A DNA stretch of 49,854 nucleotides from Rhodocyclales bacterium (GCA_016235765.1 JACRIZ010000055.1:1-49854); one strand, 5' to 3'; shown: positions 9,379-18,629, numbered from the stretch's first letter. The notes: generated by a model not told the origin, from the letters alone. A program made the numbers and translations.

Positions 9379-10398
9379 TCAGCGGGCCGGCCAGTCGGCG
9401 TCGAGAACGATGCGGTAGCGGGCCTTGCCGGCGCGCAGGTGGTCCAGCGCGTCGTTGACCCGGCCCATCGGGAAATGCTCGACCTGCGGCTCGATGCCGT
9501 GGCGCGCACAGAAAGTCAGCATTCTTGCCAGGTTGGCCGGCGAGCCGATCGGCGATCCGGAAAGGCTCTTCTGGCCGTCGATCAGCGAGAACGCGGCGAC
9601 CGGAATGGGCTCCAGGACCGCGCCGACGAAATGCAGGCGACCCCTGGGCGCCAGTGTCGCGATGATCGCCTTCCAGTCGAGCGGCACGTTGACCGTGACG
9701 ATCACCATGTCGAGGCTGCCGGCGAGCGCGGCGACGGCTGCAGGGTCGTTGCTGGCCACGACGCGATGCGCGCCGAAGGACATTGCCTCGTCGCGCTTGG
9801 CCGCGGTGGAGGTGAAGGCGGTGACTTCGGCGCCCCAGGCACGGGCGAACTTGACGGCCATGTGGCCGAGGCCGCCGATGCCGACCACGCCGATGCGGCT
9901 GGTCGGCGAAACGCCGTATTCGAGCAGCGGGCTGAAGACGGTAATGCCGCCGCAGAAGAGCGGCCCCACCGCTTCCGGGCGCAATCCTTCGGGCAGCGGG
10001 ATTGCCCACAGCCACTGCGTGCGCACGCGCTCGGCGAAGCCGCCGCGGTGGGTGATGGTGGCGGTCTGGTCGGCACAGAGGTGCTGGTCGCCGCCGACGC
10101 AGGGCGCGCAGTGCAGGCAACTGCGGCTGGTCCAGCCGACACCGACGCGCTGACCGACCTTGAGTCCCTTCGCTTGCGCACCGGCGGCGACGATGCGGCC
10201 GACCACTTCGTGGCCGGGCACCAGCGGGTATTTCGAGAAGTGCCAGGCATTGTCGATCATCGACAAATCGGAATGGCAGACGCCGCAGTATTCGACGGCT
10301 ATCTCGACCTCGTCGTCGGCCAGCGGGCCGGGATCGTAGTCGTAGCGTTCGAGTATCTGGCCGACGGCGGGAGCTGCCCAGGCGCGGATCGCGGTCAC
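9379..10398 (-). CDS. Zinc-dependent NAD(P)-linked alcohol dehydrogenase
   Basis: Cytoplasmic medium-chain dehydrogenase, 339 residues, closest to the YahK / cinnamyl alcohol dehydrogenase type that interconverts aldehydes and alcohols. Catalytic zinc ligands C38 and H63-E64 (CGVCHSD, PGHEVVG) and structural zinc ligands C94, C97, C100 and C108 are all present. The Rossmann motif is GIGGLGHMAVKFA. It lies one base downstream of phoH, which suggests a shared transcript, although the two have no obvious functional link. The true substrate is not predictable. Confidence 0.92.
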   Translation of the reverse strand: MTAIRAWAAPAVGQILERYDYDPGPLADDEVEIAVEYCGVCHSDLSMIDNAWHFSKYPLVPGHEVVGRIVAAGAQAKGLKVGQRVGVGWTSRSCLHCAPCVGGDQHLCADQTATITHRGGFAERVRTQWLWAIPLPEGLRPEAVGPLFCGGITVFSPLLEYGVSPTSRIGVVGIGGLGHMAVKFARAWGAEVTAFTSTAAKRDEAMSFGAHRVVASNDPAAVAALAGSLDMVIVTVNVPLDWKAIIATLAPRGRLHFVGAVLEPIPVAAFSLIDGQKSLSGSPIGSPANLARMLTFCARHGIEPQVEHFPMGRVNDALDHLRAGKARYRIVLDADWPAR

Positions 10399-10399
10399 T

Positions 10400-11863
10400 T
10401 CAGAGCACTTCCGCCGCGTGGTCGGCCAGGCGCGAGCGCTCGCCGCGCTGCAAGGTGATGTGGCCGGAGTGCGGCCAGCCCTTGAAGCGGTCGACGACGT
10501 AGGTGATGCCCGAACTGCCTTCGGTCAGGTAGGGCGTGTCGATCTGCGCGATGTTGCCCAGGCAGACCACCTTGGTGCCGGGGCCGGCGCGGGTGATCAG
10601 CGTCTTCATCTGCTTGGGCGTCAGGTTCTGCGCCTCGTCGATGATCAGGAACTTGTTGATGAAGGTGCGGCCGCGCATGAAGTTGAGCGACTTGATCTTG
10701 ATCCGGCTGCGGATCAGGTCCATGGTCGCGGCGCGACCCCAGTCGCCGCCGTAGGCGCCGCCCGTGCCGCCCTTGTCGCCGGTTTCGGCGGGCTTGTTGA
10801 GCACGTCGAGGTTGTCCTCGATGGCGCCCATCCAGGGCGTCATTTTCTCTTCTTCGGTGCCGGGCAGGAAGCCGATGTCCTCGCCGACCGGCACGGTGAC
10901 GCGGGTGATGATGATCTCGGAGTAGCGCTTGGTCTCCAGCGTCTGCGTCAGGCTGGCCGCCAGCGTCAGCAGCGTCTTGCCGGTGCCGGCCTGGCCGAGC
11001 AGGGTGACGAAATCGACCTCCGGGTCCATCAGAAGGTTGAGCGCGAAGTTCTGTTCGCGGTTCCTGGCGGTGATACCCCAGACGGCATTCTTCTGGTGGC
11101 TGTAGTCGGTCAGCGTCGCGAGCACGGCGCTCTTGCCCGCGCCTTCGCGGACGATGGCCTGGAAGGGCTTCTCGTCCTCCGACTCGATATAGACGAACTC
11201 ATTGACCAGCAGGTCCGGACAGAGCGGGCCGCTGACCTTGTAGAGCGTCCGGCTGTCCTGCTTCCAGGACTTGATATCCTTGCCGTGGGTGTTCCAGAAG
11301 TCGCCCGGCAGCTCCAGCGTGCCGGAGTAGAGCAGGTCGGTGTCCTCGAGGACCTTGTCGTTGAAGTAGTCCTGCGCTTCCAGGCCCAGCGCGCGGGCCT
11401 TGATGCGCATGTTGATGTCCTTCGACACCAGGATGACGTGGCGCTTCGGGTATTTCTCGCACAGGAACATCAGCACCGCGAGGATGTTGTTGTCGCCGCG
11501 CGAGGTGGGCAGCGAGGCGGGCAGGCCGCCGTTCATCGCTTCCGTCTGCAGGAACAGCCGCCCCGAGGCGAGGTCGCGCGAGGCGGTGGCAAGTTCGATG
11601 CCCTGCTTGATCTCGTGCTCGCAGCCCGAGATGATGTCGTCCAGCAGCCGGCTGGCCTGGCGCGCATTGCGGGCGACTTCCGACATGCCCTTCTTGTTCG
11701 AATCCAGCTCCTCCAGCGTCATCATCGGCAGGAAGATGTCGTGTTCCTCGAAGCGGTACAGGCTCAGCGGATCGTGCATCAGCACGTTGGTATCGAGCAC
11801 GAAGAGCTTGGTGGCCTTGGCTGGGGCGGGCTTGACCGACTTCCTGGCGGGCTTGGCGTTCAT
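10400..11863 (-). CDS. PhoH family protein with N-terminal PIN domain (YlaK-like)
   Basis: Cytoplasmic protein of 487 residues fusing an N-terminal PIN nuclease domain (about 20-150, starting FVLDTNVLMHDP) to a C-terminal PhoH ATPase (about 250-485) with Walker A GQAGTGKT and Walker B FLIIDEAQN. PIN-PhoH proteins are thought to be RNA helicase/ribonucleases. The ATG at 11863 is chosen over a GTG six bases earlier because a GAGG ribosome site is placed for it. The upstream gene on this strand is bcp, about 95 bases away. Confidence 0.93.
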   Translation of the reverse strand: MNAKPARKSVKPAPAKATKLFVLDTNVLMHDPLSLYRFEEHDIFLPMMTLEELDSNKKGMSEVARNARQASRLLDDIISGCEHEIKQGIELATASRDLASGRLFLQTEAMNGGLPASLPTSRGDNNILAVLMFLCEKYPKRHVILVSKDINMRIKARALGLEAQDYFNDKVLEDTDLLYSGTLELPGDFWNTHGKDIKSWKQDSRTLYKVSGPLCPDLLVNEFVYIESEDEKPFQAIVREGAGKSAVLATLTDYSHQKNAVWGITARNREQNFALNLLMDPEVDFVTLLGQAGTGKTLLTLAASLTQTLETKRYSEIIITRVTVPVGEDIGFLPGTEEEKMTPWMGAIEDNLDVLNKPAETGDKGGTGGAYGGDWGRAATMDLIRSRIKIKSLNFMRGRTFINKFLIIDEAQNLTPKQMKTLITRAGPGTKVVCLGNIAQIDTPYLTEGSSGITYVVDRFKGWPHSGHITLQRGERSRLADHAAEVL

Positions 11864-11957
11864 GGGCACCTCGCGGGTTGGGATGCCTCACGATAACGAG
11901 TCGCTTGCGGCATGAGCAGGGGAAAATGGCGGCGCTTTTCGCGCCAGTTCGGGCTAA

Positions 11958-12422
11958 CTACAGTTCCGTGACGGCCTTTAATACTTCGGATGCGTGGTCG
12001 CTGACCTTGACGCCGCGCCACTCGCGGGCCAGCCGCCCGGCGGCATCGATCAGGAAGGTGCTGCGCTCGACGCCGCGCACTTCCTTGCCATAGAGCTTCT
12101 TCATCCGGATCACGTCGAAGAGCGCGCAGGCGGTTTCATCGGCATCCGAGATCAGATCGAAGGGCAGCCCCAGCTTGGCCTTGAAACCCTCATGCGAGCG
12201 CAACGAATCGCGCGACACGCCATACACGGCGCAGCCGAATTTGGCGAACTCGTCGTGCAGGTCGCGGAACTGGCCGGCCTCGGTGGTGCAGCCCGGCGTG
12301 TTGTCCTTGGGGTAGAAGTAGATCACTACCGGCCTGCCGGCGTGGGCGGAGAGGTGGAATTCGCCGCCCGTGGCGGGCAGCGTGAAGTCGGGAACGGCGA
12401 GCCCGACGGCGGATACGGTCAT
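11958..12422 (-). CDS. bcp: Thioredoxin-dependent peroxiredoxin (Bcp type)
   Basis: Thiol peroxidase that reduces hydrogen and organic peroxides. The 154-residue protein carries the peroxidatic Cys45 in YPKDNTPGCTTEA. The resolving cysteine found five residues later in E. coli Bcp is absent (Gly50), so resolution must use another cysteine (C64 or C99) or a partner thiol. Its ATG overlaps the arnD stop (ATGA), making it the last gene of the Ara4N operon. That position is unusual and suggests coupled expression with lipid A modification. Confidence 0.92.
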   Translation of the reverse strand: MTVSAVGLAVPDFTLPATGGEFHLSAHAGRPVVIYFYPKDNTPGCTTEAGQFRDLHDEFAKFGCAVYGVSRDSLRSHEGFKAKLGLPFDLISDADETACALFDVIRMKKLYGKEVRGVERSTFLIDAAGRLAREWRGVKVSDHASEVLKAVTEL

Positions 12423-13342
12423 GCGGCTTCCTTCCAGGAACTGAGGAATTCCTCGCCTTGCAGCATCAGGGTGCCCGAGCGGCCGGGCAGTTCGCCGCGG
12501 ACCATCTCGCAGCGCGGCAGCGAGGCGACGTTGAGGCGGTTGGCGACTTCGCTCATGGCCACCAGTTGGTAGCCCTGGGCGCGCCAGCCGGCCAGCAGCT
12601 TCTCGAAGACATTCGACAGCCGCATGCCTTCGAGTTCCGCGTGCAAGGTATAGACGTGGTCGCGCGGTTCCCGCGTCAGCGCCAGCAGGCGCTCGTGGAC
12701 GTTGTCGTCGGTGACGCCGTCGATCCCGATCAGCTCGTCGAGCGTCGGCAGCGTGGTCGGGAGCTGAGGACAGACGACGATCTCGCCGTTCCAGACCGGC
12801 ACGAAAGGACGCGTGCCCCGGCAGTCGGAGGCGTAGGCGAAACCCAGTCGCTGCGTGAGGCGCAGGGCGTGGGCGTTCATCTGCCAGCCGGCGGCGCCGT
12901 GCACCTGCGGCGTGCTGCCGAAGACGTCGGTGTGGCGGACGATGGCCTGCTGCATCTCGGCCTCGGTCCAGGCCGGGTCTGCTCGTTCGACGCCGTCCTG
13001 CCACTTGACGTGGTCCCAGCAGTGGATGCCGACCTCGAAGCCGGCATCGCGCGTGGCGAGCAGGATGTCGCGGCAGCGGCGGCCGATGTCGGGACCGGGC
13101 AGCAGCGTGCCGTACATCAGCGTGCGCAGGCCGTAATGGGTGACGACCGAGGTGCGCGAAACCTTGCCGAAGAAGCCCGGCCGAAAGGCGCGTTTGATGG
13201 CGCGGCCGGTGTGGTCCGGGCCGAGCGAAAACAGGAAGGTGGCGCCGGCCTGCTGCTGCTTCAGCATTTCCACCAGGCGCGGCACGCCGTAGCGGGTGCC
13301 GCGATAGGTGTCGACGTCGACCTTGAGGGCGAGCGTCGGCAC
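12419..13342 (-). CDS. arnD: 4-deoxy-4-formamido-L-arabinose-phosphoundecaprenol deformylase
   Basis: Polysaccharide-deacetylase-fold enzyme of 307 residues. It removes the formyl group from undecaprenyl-phosphate Ara4FN, giving the donor used for lipid A modification. Characteristic ArnD blocks are VDVDTYRGTRYGVP at the N-terminus (the metal-site Asp pair), EVGIHCWDHVKWQ, AAGWQMNAHAL, SDCRGTRPF and YTLHAELEG. The likely start is GTG at 13342, two bases after the decarboxylase stop; the open frame continues upstream but overlaps that gene in another frame. It is translationally coupled to bcp downstream. Confidence 0.94.
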   Translation of the reverse strand: MPTLALKVDVDTYRGTRYGVPRLVEMLKQQQAGATFLFSLGPDHTGRAIKRAFRPGFFGKVSRTSVVTHYGLRTLMYGTLLPGPDIGRRCRDILLATRDAGFEVGIHCWDHVKWQDGVERADPAWTEAEMQQAIVRHTDVFGSTPQVHGAAGWQMNAHALRLTQRLGFAYASDCRGTRPFVPVWNGEIVVCPQLPTTLPTLDELIGIDGVTDDNVHERLLALTREPRDHVYTLHAELEGMRLSNVFEKLLAGWRAQGYQLVAMSEVANRLNVASLPRCEMVRGELPGRSGTLMLQGEEFLSSWKEAA

Positions 13343-13344
13343 GG

Positions 13345-14388
13345 TCAGTCCATCAGTTTGCGGGCTTCGGCGACGTCGCCGCGATAGGCCTCGAAGATGC
13401 CGCGCAGGGCATCCTCGAAGGTCACCTTCGGTGCCCAGCCGAGGTCGGCCATGGTGTTGGCGATCTTCGGCACGCGGTGCTGGGTGTCCTGGTAGCCCTT
13501 GCCATAGTACTCGCCCGAGGTGGTTTCGAGCACTTTGACCTTGGCGACGCTTTCCGCGTACTCGGGATACTGCCTGGCGAGGTCGAGCATCAGTGCGGCC
13601 AGTTCGCGGATCGAGTAGTTGTTCTTCGGGTTGCCGATGTTGTAGATCTTGCCGTTGGCAACGCCGTCCTTGTTGTCGATGATCTTCATCAGGGCGTCGA
13701 TGCCATCGGAGACGTAGGTGAAGGAGCGCTTCTGGGCACCGCCATCGACCAGCTTGATCGGTTCGCCGCGGACGATGTGGCCGAGGAACTGGGTGATGAC
13801 GCGCGAGCTGCCTTCCTTGGGGGTGTGGATCGAATCGAGGCCCGGGCCGATCCAGTTGAACGGCCGGAACAGCGTGTATTGCAGGCCTTCCTGCTGGCCG
13901 TAGGCGTGGATCACGCGGTCCATCATCTGCTTGGCACAACTGTAGATCCAGCGCGGCTTGTTGATGGGCCCGAGGATCAGCTCGGAATTCTCGGGGTCGA
14001 ACTCGGGGTCGCGGCACATGCCGTACACCTCGGAGGTCGAGGGGAAGATGACGCGCTTCTTGTACTTCACCGCCTGGCGGATGATCGGCAGGTTGGCCTC
14101 GAAGTCGAGCTCGAACACGCGCAGCGGTTCCTTGACGTAGGTGGCCGGGGTGGCGATGGCGACCAGCGGCAGGATCACGTCGCACTTCTTGACGTGGTAC
14201 TCGATCCATTCCTTGTTGACCAGGATGTCGCCCTCGAAGAAGTGGAAGCGCGGGTTGGCCATCAGGTCGGCGACGCGCTCCGAGTTCATGTCCATGCCGT
14301 ACACCTCCCAGTCGGTGGTGTCGAGGATGCGCTGGGACAGGTGGTGGCCGATGAAGCCGTTAACGCCGAGGATGAGGACTTTTTTCAT
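13345..14388 (-). CDS. arnA: UDP-glucuronate decarboxylase, the C-terminal half of ArnA as a separate gene
   Basis: NAD-dependent short-chain dehydrogenase-fold enzyme converting UDP-glucuronate to UDP-Ara4O. The 347 residues align with the C-terminal domain of E. coli ArnA: Rossmann motif GVNGFIGHH, PSTSEVYG with S119 and E120, YxxxK at Y149/K153, and R221 in KRSFTYV, which should be the catalytic arginine. In E. coli this domain is fused to the formyltransferase; here that activity is the adjacent upstream gene, 6 bases away. The symbol is shared by the two halves. Confidence 0.93.
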   Translation of the reverse strand: MKKVLILGVNGFIGHHLSQRILDTTDWEVYGMDMNSERVADLMANPRFHFFEGDILVNKEWIEYHVKKCDVILPLVAIATPATYVKEPLRVFELDFEANLPIIRQAVKYKKRVIFPSTSEVYGMCRDPEFDPENSELILGPINKPRWIYSCAKQMMDRVIHAYGQQEGLQYTLFRPFNWIGPGLDSIHTPKEGSSRVITQFLGHIVRGEPIKLVDGGAQKRSFTYVSDGIDALMKIIDNKDGVANGKIYNIGNPKNNYSIRELAALMLDLARQYPEYAESVAKVKVLETTSGEYYGKGYQDTQHRVPKIANTMADLGWAPKVTFEDALRGIFEAYRGDVAEARKLMD

Positions 14389-14394
14389 GTTCGT

Positions 14395-15297
14395 TCAGCC
14401 AAGAGGAATGGATTGTTCGCCGAGTTCTCGGGCCGTCAGCGGTCGGCCGTTCAGTTCTGCTGCCAGCACGCGCAGGCACCTGCCGTCGCCGCAACGGACG
14501 TAGATCGCATCGCCCGCCGCGAACAGGCCGTTGCCATCGGCGATGTCGTCGGCACGTATTGTACGCAAGACCCGCAGGTGGCCGACGGGCGTGTCGCAGA
14601 AGGCGCCCGGGTACGGCGGCGCGACGGCGCGTACCAGGTTGTGGACCTGCTGCGCCGGTTGCGTCCAGTCGATGCGGCCGTCTTCGGGCTTGCGGCCGCC
14701 GAAGTAGCCACCCAGCTTGAGGTCCATCGGCACGTGCGGCGCCGTGCCGGAAGTCAGCCGTGGCAACACGCCGGCCAGGCAGATCTCTGCCGCCACGACC
14801 ACCTTGTCGAAGACTTCCCCGGCGGTGTCGTCGGGCAGGATCGGTACCGCCTGCTGGGCGACGATCTCGCCGGCATCCGGCTTCTCGACCATGCGGTGCA
14901 GCGTGGCGCCGGTCTCGGTCTCGCCGTGCAGGACGGCCCAGTTGATTGGCACCCGGCCGCGGTACTTCGGCAACAGCGAGCCGTGCATGTTGTAGGCGCC
15001 GCGCGCTGCGGCGCCGAGCAGCGCCGGCCTCAGCATGTGGCGGTAGTAGAAGGAGAACAGGAAATCGGCGCGCAGGTCTTCCATGTGCGCCAGGAAGGCC
15101 GGCCGGTTCGGGTTCTCGGGCGTGGCGACCGGGATGCCGTACTCGGCGGCGGTGCGCGCGACGCTGTCGAACCAGATGTTCTCGTTCGGGTTGTCCTCGT
15201 GGGTGACCACCAGCGCGACGTCGATGCCCTGCGCCAGCAGCACCTTCAGGCAGCGGACGCCGACGTTGTGGTAAGCGAAGACGATGGCGCGGGTCAT
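14395..15297 (-). CDS. arnA: UDP-Ara4N formyltransferase, the N-terminal half of ArnA as a separate gene
   Basis: Transfers formyl from N10-formyltetrahydrofolate to UDP-L-Ara4N. The 300 residues match the N-terminal domain of E. coli ArnA, including catalytic N103, H105 (NMHGSLLPKYRG) and D141 (KPDAGEIVAQ). The ATG at 15297 overlaps the arnC stop (ATGA). Domain order along the transcript (formyltransferase, then decarboxylase) is the same as in fused ArnA, so this is either the unfused ancestral form or a clean split. Confidence 0.94.
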   Translation of the reverse strand: MTRAIVFAYHNVGVRCLKVLLAQGIDVALVVTHEDNPNENIWFDSVARTAAEYGIPVATPENPNRPAFLAHMEDLRADFLFSFYYRHMLRPALLGAAARGAYNMHGSLLPKYRGRVPINWAVLHGETETGATLHRMVEKPDAGEIVAQQAVPILPDDTAGEVFDKVVVAAEICLAGVLPRLTSGTAPHVPMDLKLGGYFGGRKPEDGRIDWTQPAQQVHNLVRAVAPPYPGAFCDTPVGHLRVLRTIRADDIADGNGLFAAGDAIYVRCGDGRCLRVLAAELNGRPLTARELGEQSIPLG

Positions 15298-16241
15298 TCC
15301 TTCGTCTCGAGCACGGCACCAACGATGTAGCGCGGCCGGTGGCGGACCTGCTGGTAGATGCGGCCGACGTATTCGCCGAGCATGCCGACGCCGAACAGGG
15401 TAAGACCGATCAGGAAAAAGGCGACACCGAACAGGGTGAACAGACCTTCGGCTTCCGGGCCGACGATCAGGCGGCGGGCCAGCAGGAAGATGACAAAGAA
15501 TGCCGAAAGGAACGCGATGACGATGCCGGTCATGGAGAACGCCTGCAGCGGCACCACCGAGAAGTTGGTCATCAGGTCGAAGTTGAGCCGGATCAGGCTG
15601 TAGATCGAATACTTCGACTCGCCGGCGTGCCGTTCCGCGTGGGCAACCTCGATTTCGGTCGGGTTCTGCGCCAGGGTGTAGGCTAGCGCCGGGATGAAGG
15701 TATTGACCTCCTCGCAACTATTGATCGCATCGATCACCGAGCGCGAGTAGGCGCGCAGCATGCAACCCTGGTCGGTCATCTTGACGTGGGTGATGCGCTC
15801 GCGCAGCCGGTTCATCGCCTTCGAGGCGTAGCGCCGGAAGGCCGAGTCGTGGCGATTCTTGCGGATCGAGCCGACGCAGTCGTAGCCCTCGCGCATTTTG
15901 ACGACCAGATTGCCGATCTCCTCGGGCGGATTCTGTAAATCGGCATCGAGCGTGACGACGATCTGGCCGCGGCACTTCTCGAAGCCGGCCATGATCGCCA
16001 TGTGCTGGCCGGCATTGGCGGCCAGCAGGATCACGCGCGTTACGTCCGGACGCTTCTCCCATTGCTGGCGCAGGATCGCGGCCGAGCGGTCGCGGCTGCC
16101 GTCGTTGATGAAGACGACCTCGTAGCTGGTGCCCAGCGCGTCGAGCGCCGGGTAAAGCCGGTCGTAGAGGGCCTGGAGGCCGGATTCCTCGTTGTAGACC
16201 GGGATGATGACGGAGACTTCGGGGGCGGGTTGGGCGGTCAC
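15294..16241 (-). CDS. arnC: Undecaprenyl-phosphate Ara4FN transferase
   Basis: Membrane glycosyltransferase (GT2) that loads Ara4FN onto undecaprenyl phosphate at the inner face of the inner membrane. The 315-residue protein has the N-terminal GT-A fold (VIIPVYNEESGL, DAD at 99-101, NPPEEIG) and two C-terminal transmembrane helices (about 225-250 and 260-285). Translation starts at GTG 16241, overlapping the TGA of the VapC-like toxin gene (GTGA). Its expression is therefore physically tied to the toxin-antitoxin pair, which is not normal for arn operons. Confidence 0.94.
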   Translation of the reverse strand: MTAQPAPEVSVIIPVYNEESGLQALYDRLYPALDALGTSYEVVFINDGSRDRSAAILRQQWEKRPDVTRVILLAANAGQHMAIMAGFEKCRGQIVVTLDADLQNPPEEIGNLVVKMREGYDCVGSIRKNRHDSAFRRYASKAMNRLRERITHVKMTDQGCMLRAYSRSVIDAINSCEEVNTFIPALAYTLAQNPTEIEVAHAERHAGESKYSIYSLIRLNFDLMTNFSVVPLQAFSMTGIVIAFLSAFFVIFLLARRLIVGPEAEGLFTLFGVAFFLIGLTLFGVGMLGEYVGRIYQQVRHRPRYIVGAVLETKE

Positions 16242-16674
16242 TTGGCGTGGGCTTCCAGCGGATTGCGGACTTTCGCGCCGACGGACTTGGCGCTTTCGGT
16301 CAGGAGCTTATCGTACGACACCAGCGTTGCGCCCGCATGTTGGCTGATGGCCAGATGCAGCGCGTCGCCGGCGCGAAGGGTCAGGTCGAAACGGCTGAGC
16401 AGGCGCTGCGCCTCGGTTTGGTGGTGGGCCGCACAGGCGATGAGTTCGCAGGTTTCGTTGGCAAAGGCGGAAATCGCTTCAAAGCAGCGCTTGGCGTGGG
16501 CTACCTCGATCTCCCGGCGACGGGTCTTCAACGCCAGCGCCGATGCGCATTCGGTGAGCCCCCAGTCGCTGAAGGCCAAGGGCTGGCGCCGGGCGGCGAG
16601 CCAGTGCTCGACGGTGGACGAGGTCGTTTCATTCACGAACAGCGTCAGGACGACGGCCGTATCGAGGTAAAGCA

Positions 16675-16675
<1 letters not shown>
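16238..16675 (-). CDS. VapC-like PIN domain toxin
   Basis: Type II toxin of the PIN ribonuclease family, 145 residues. Four acidic residues expected at a PIN active site are visible: D5 (YLDTAVVL), E42 (LTECASALA), D104 (RAGDALHLA) and D122 (SYDKLL), so the toxin looks intact. It overlaps the antitoxin stop by one base (TGATG) and its own TGA overlaps the arnC GTG. It sits inside the Ara4N operon, where toxin genes are not expected. The RNA target is unknown. Confidence 0.9.
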
Positions 16676-16986
<311 letters not shown>

Positions 16987-17394
16987 TCAATTTCGCAGCT
17001 GACTCATTTGCGTCGCTCTCTTCGCCAACGCGAATGCTCGATGCCGAACTGCCTGAGGCAAGCCTTTGTCGTTTGACATTGACTCCAAGGAGTCGGCGAT
17101 TTCGCGGGTGACTGGTATTCCATCTTCGAGCCACGAGAGCGCCAACGCTAGCCAATGTGAACCCCAAGAATTGAGAGCAAAAGAAATCAGCCCTACGAGT
17201 GAAATGGTTGTTTGGCTTTTCTCGGCAATACCGGCGGCCACAAGGCACGACTGCAACTGACTCTCCACCTCGGACAGAGGATGTTCGAGAAGCGCGAGTA
17301 GCGGGACGTAGTTTTGTCCAGAGGCAACAGCCGACAGTGCTTCGGGACGCGCCCCAAGAAGCGCGCAAATCTCGGCAATGGACTTACTCGGCAT
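16987..17394 (-). CDS. Hypothetical protein in a low-GC island inside the arn locus
   Basis: An unrecognised 135-residue protein. It is predicted mostly helical, has no signal peptide, and carries a modestly hydrophobic stretch (TTISLVGLISFALNSWGSHWLALALSWLEDG, about 62-92, quoted in part only for position). The DNA here is visibly less GC-rich than the arn genes on either side, which suggests acquisition with the neighbouring toxin-antitoxin pair. It starts 17 bases after the arnB stop with only a weak AGG ribosome site. It could be a third toxin-antitoxin component or an unrelated passenger; nothing in the sequence decides this. Confidence 0.55.
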   Translation of the reverse strand: MPSKSIAEICALLGARPEALSAVASGQNYVPLLALLEHPLSEVESQLQSCLVAAGIAEKSQTTISLVGLISFALNSWGSHWLALALSWLEDGIPVTREIADSLESMSNDKGLPQAVRHRAFALAKRATQMSQLRN

Positions 17395-17411
17395 AACCTA
17401 AGGCGCCCAAC

Positions 17412-18629
17412 TCAATTGCCGCCCTCGGGCGGAAACGCACTTATTTGATCGAAATCGTCTGGGACTTCGATTTCTCCATCCATGAAGCCCACGCGACGTG
17501 GAACACGTTCATTGATGGGATTGCCCAGACAGGCGATAAGAGCATCGCAAACCCGATCCACATCGCTATCGGTCATGCTAGGAAACAGCGGCAGGGTGAC
17601 GATGCGGCGGCCGATGTCTTCGGCGACGGGGAAGTCGCCTTCCTTGAAGCCGAACTGGCGGTAGAGGCTGAACAGGTGCAGGGCCGGGTAGTGGACGCCG
17701 ACGCCGATGCCACGGTCCTTCATGGCGGCAATGAAGACGCCGCGGTCGGTGCCCCTGGGCAGCAGCGGCTGGAACATGTGCCAGTTGGAGTTCTCGAAAT
17801 CGGCGGGCGGCAGTTCGAGGCCGAGGTTCTGCGGCATGCGCTCGAAGTAGAGCCGGGCGAGATGCCGGCGGCGGGCAGTAAATTCGGCGAGGCGCTTCAG
17901 TTGGCCCAGGCCGATGGCGGCGGCAACGTCGGTCAGGTTGAACTTGCCGCCCAGCACATCGACATCCATGCCGCCGTCGGGGAAGCGCTGGACGCCTTGC
18001 AGGCGCAGGCGCTCGCAGAGTTTGGGGTCGATGTCGTCGGGCAGTACCAGCGCGCCGCCCTCGGTGGTCGTGATGTTCTTGTTGGCGTGGAAGCTGAAGG
18101 AGACGAAGTCGCCGATCGAGCCGATAGTCTTGCCGTGCGACGTCGCGCCGATCGATTGGGCGGCATCCTCGATGACGCGCACGTCGTGCCGGTTGGCGAT
18201 CTCGTAGAGCCGCTTTCTATCGACCGGCAGGCCGGCCAGGTCGACCGGGATGATGGCCTTGGTGCTCGGCCTGATGGCGGCGTCGAGCCGGTCGAGGTCG
18301 ATGTTGCGTGTGCGCGGATCGACGTCCACGAACACCGGCATGGCGCCGACTTCCAGGATCACGTTGGCGGTGGCGACCCAGGTCAGCGGCGTGGTGATCG
18401 GCGTGTCGCCGCGGCTGACTTCTGCCAGACGCAGCGCGACTTCCAGCGTCGCGGTCCCGGAATTGAAGGCGCGCACGGTGCGGCCGCCGCAGTAATCCGA
18501 CAGCGTCGCCTCGAAGGCCTGGACCTTGGGGCCGCTGGTGATCCAGCCCGATCGCAGCACGTCGGCGACGGCGGCGATGGTCTCCTCGTCGATTGTCGGA
18601 CGGGTGAAGGGCAGGAAGGGCTGGGTCAT
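17412..18629 (-). CDS. arnB: UDP-4-amino-4-deoxy-L-arabinose aminotransferase
   Basis: PLP-dependent DegT/DnrJ/EryC1-family enzyme that aminates UDP-Ara4O to UDP-Ara4N. The PLP lysine is K184 (FSFHANKN), and the LPLFPSM block near the C-terminus is conserved. The protein is 405 residues, longer than E. coli ArnB (about 380). The last 36 residues (370-405) extend beyond the normal end and are encoded in lower-GC DNA; part of this tail (GFMDGEIEVPDDFDQ) resembles the C-terminus of Phd-type antitoxins. The ATG overlaps the upstream arnE-like stop (ATGA). Confidence 0.94.
   Translation of the reverse strand: MTQPFLPFTRPTIDEETIAAVADVLRSGWITSGPKVQAFEATLSDYCGGRTVRAFNSGTATLEVALRLAEVSRGDTPITTPLTWVATANVILEVGAMPVFVDVDPRTRNIDLDRLDAAIRPSTKAIIPVDLAGLPVDRKRLYEIANRHDVRVIEDAAQSIGATSHGKTIGSIGDFVSFSFHANKNITTTEGGALVLPDDIDPKLCERLRLQGVQRFPDGGMDVDVLGGKFNLTDVAAAIGLGQLKRLAEFTARRRHLARLYFERMPQNLGLELPPADFENSNWHMFQPLLPRGTDRGVFIAAMKDRGIGVGVHYPALHLFSLYRQFGFKEGDFPVAEDIGRRIVTLPLFPSMTDSDVDRVCDALIACLGNPINERVPRRVGFMDGEIEVPDDFDQISAFPPEGGN

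Noticed and set aside
13477-15330. Long open frames on the plus strand opposite the arn genes, similarly opposite rsx (30828-32276) and opposite the chemoreceptor (2626-4074).
   Set aside because: High-GC shadow frames: low-complexity, His/Arg/Gly-rich translations with no recognisable family, lying entirely under well-identified genes.
17419-17432. CCGCCC/GGGCGG hairpin near the end of arnB as a terminator before the TA island.
   Set aside because: It lies inside the coding sequence before the stop codon, and no T tract follows on the minus strand.
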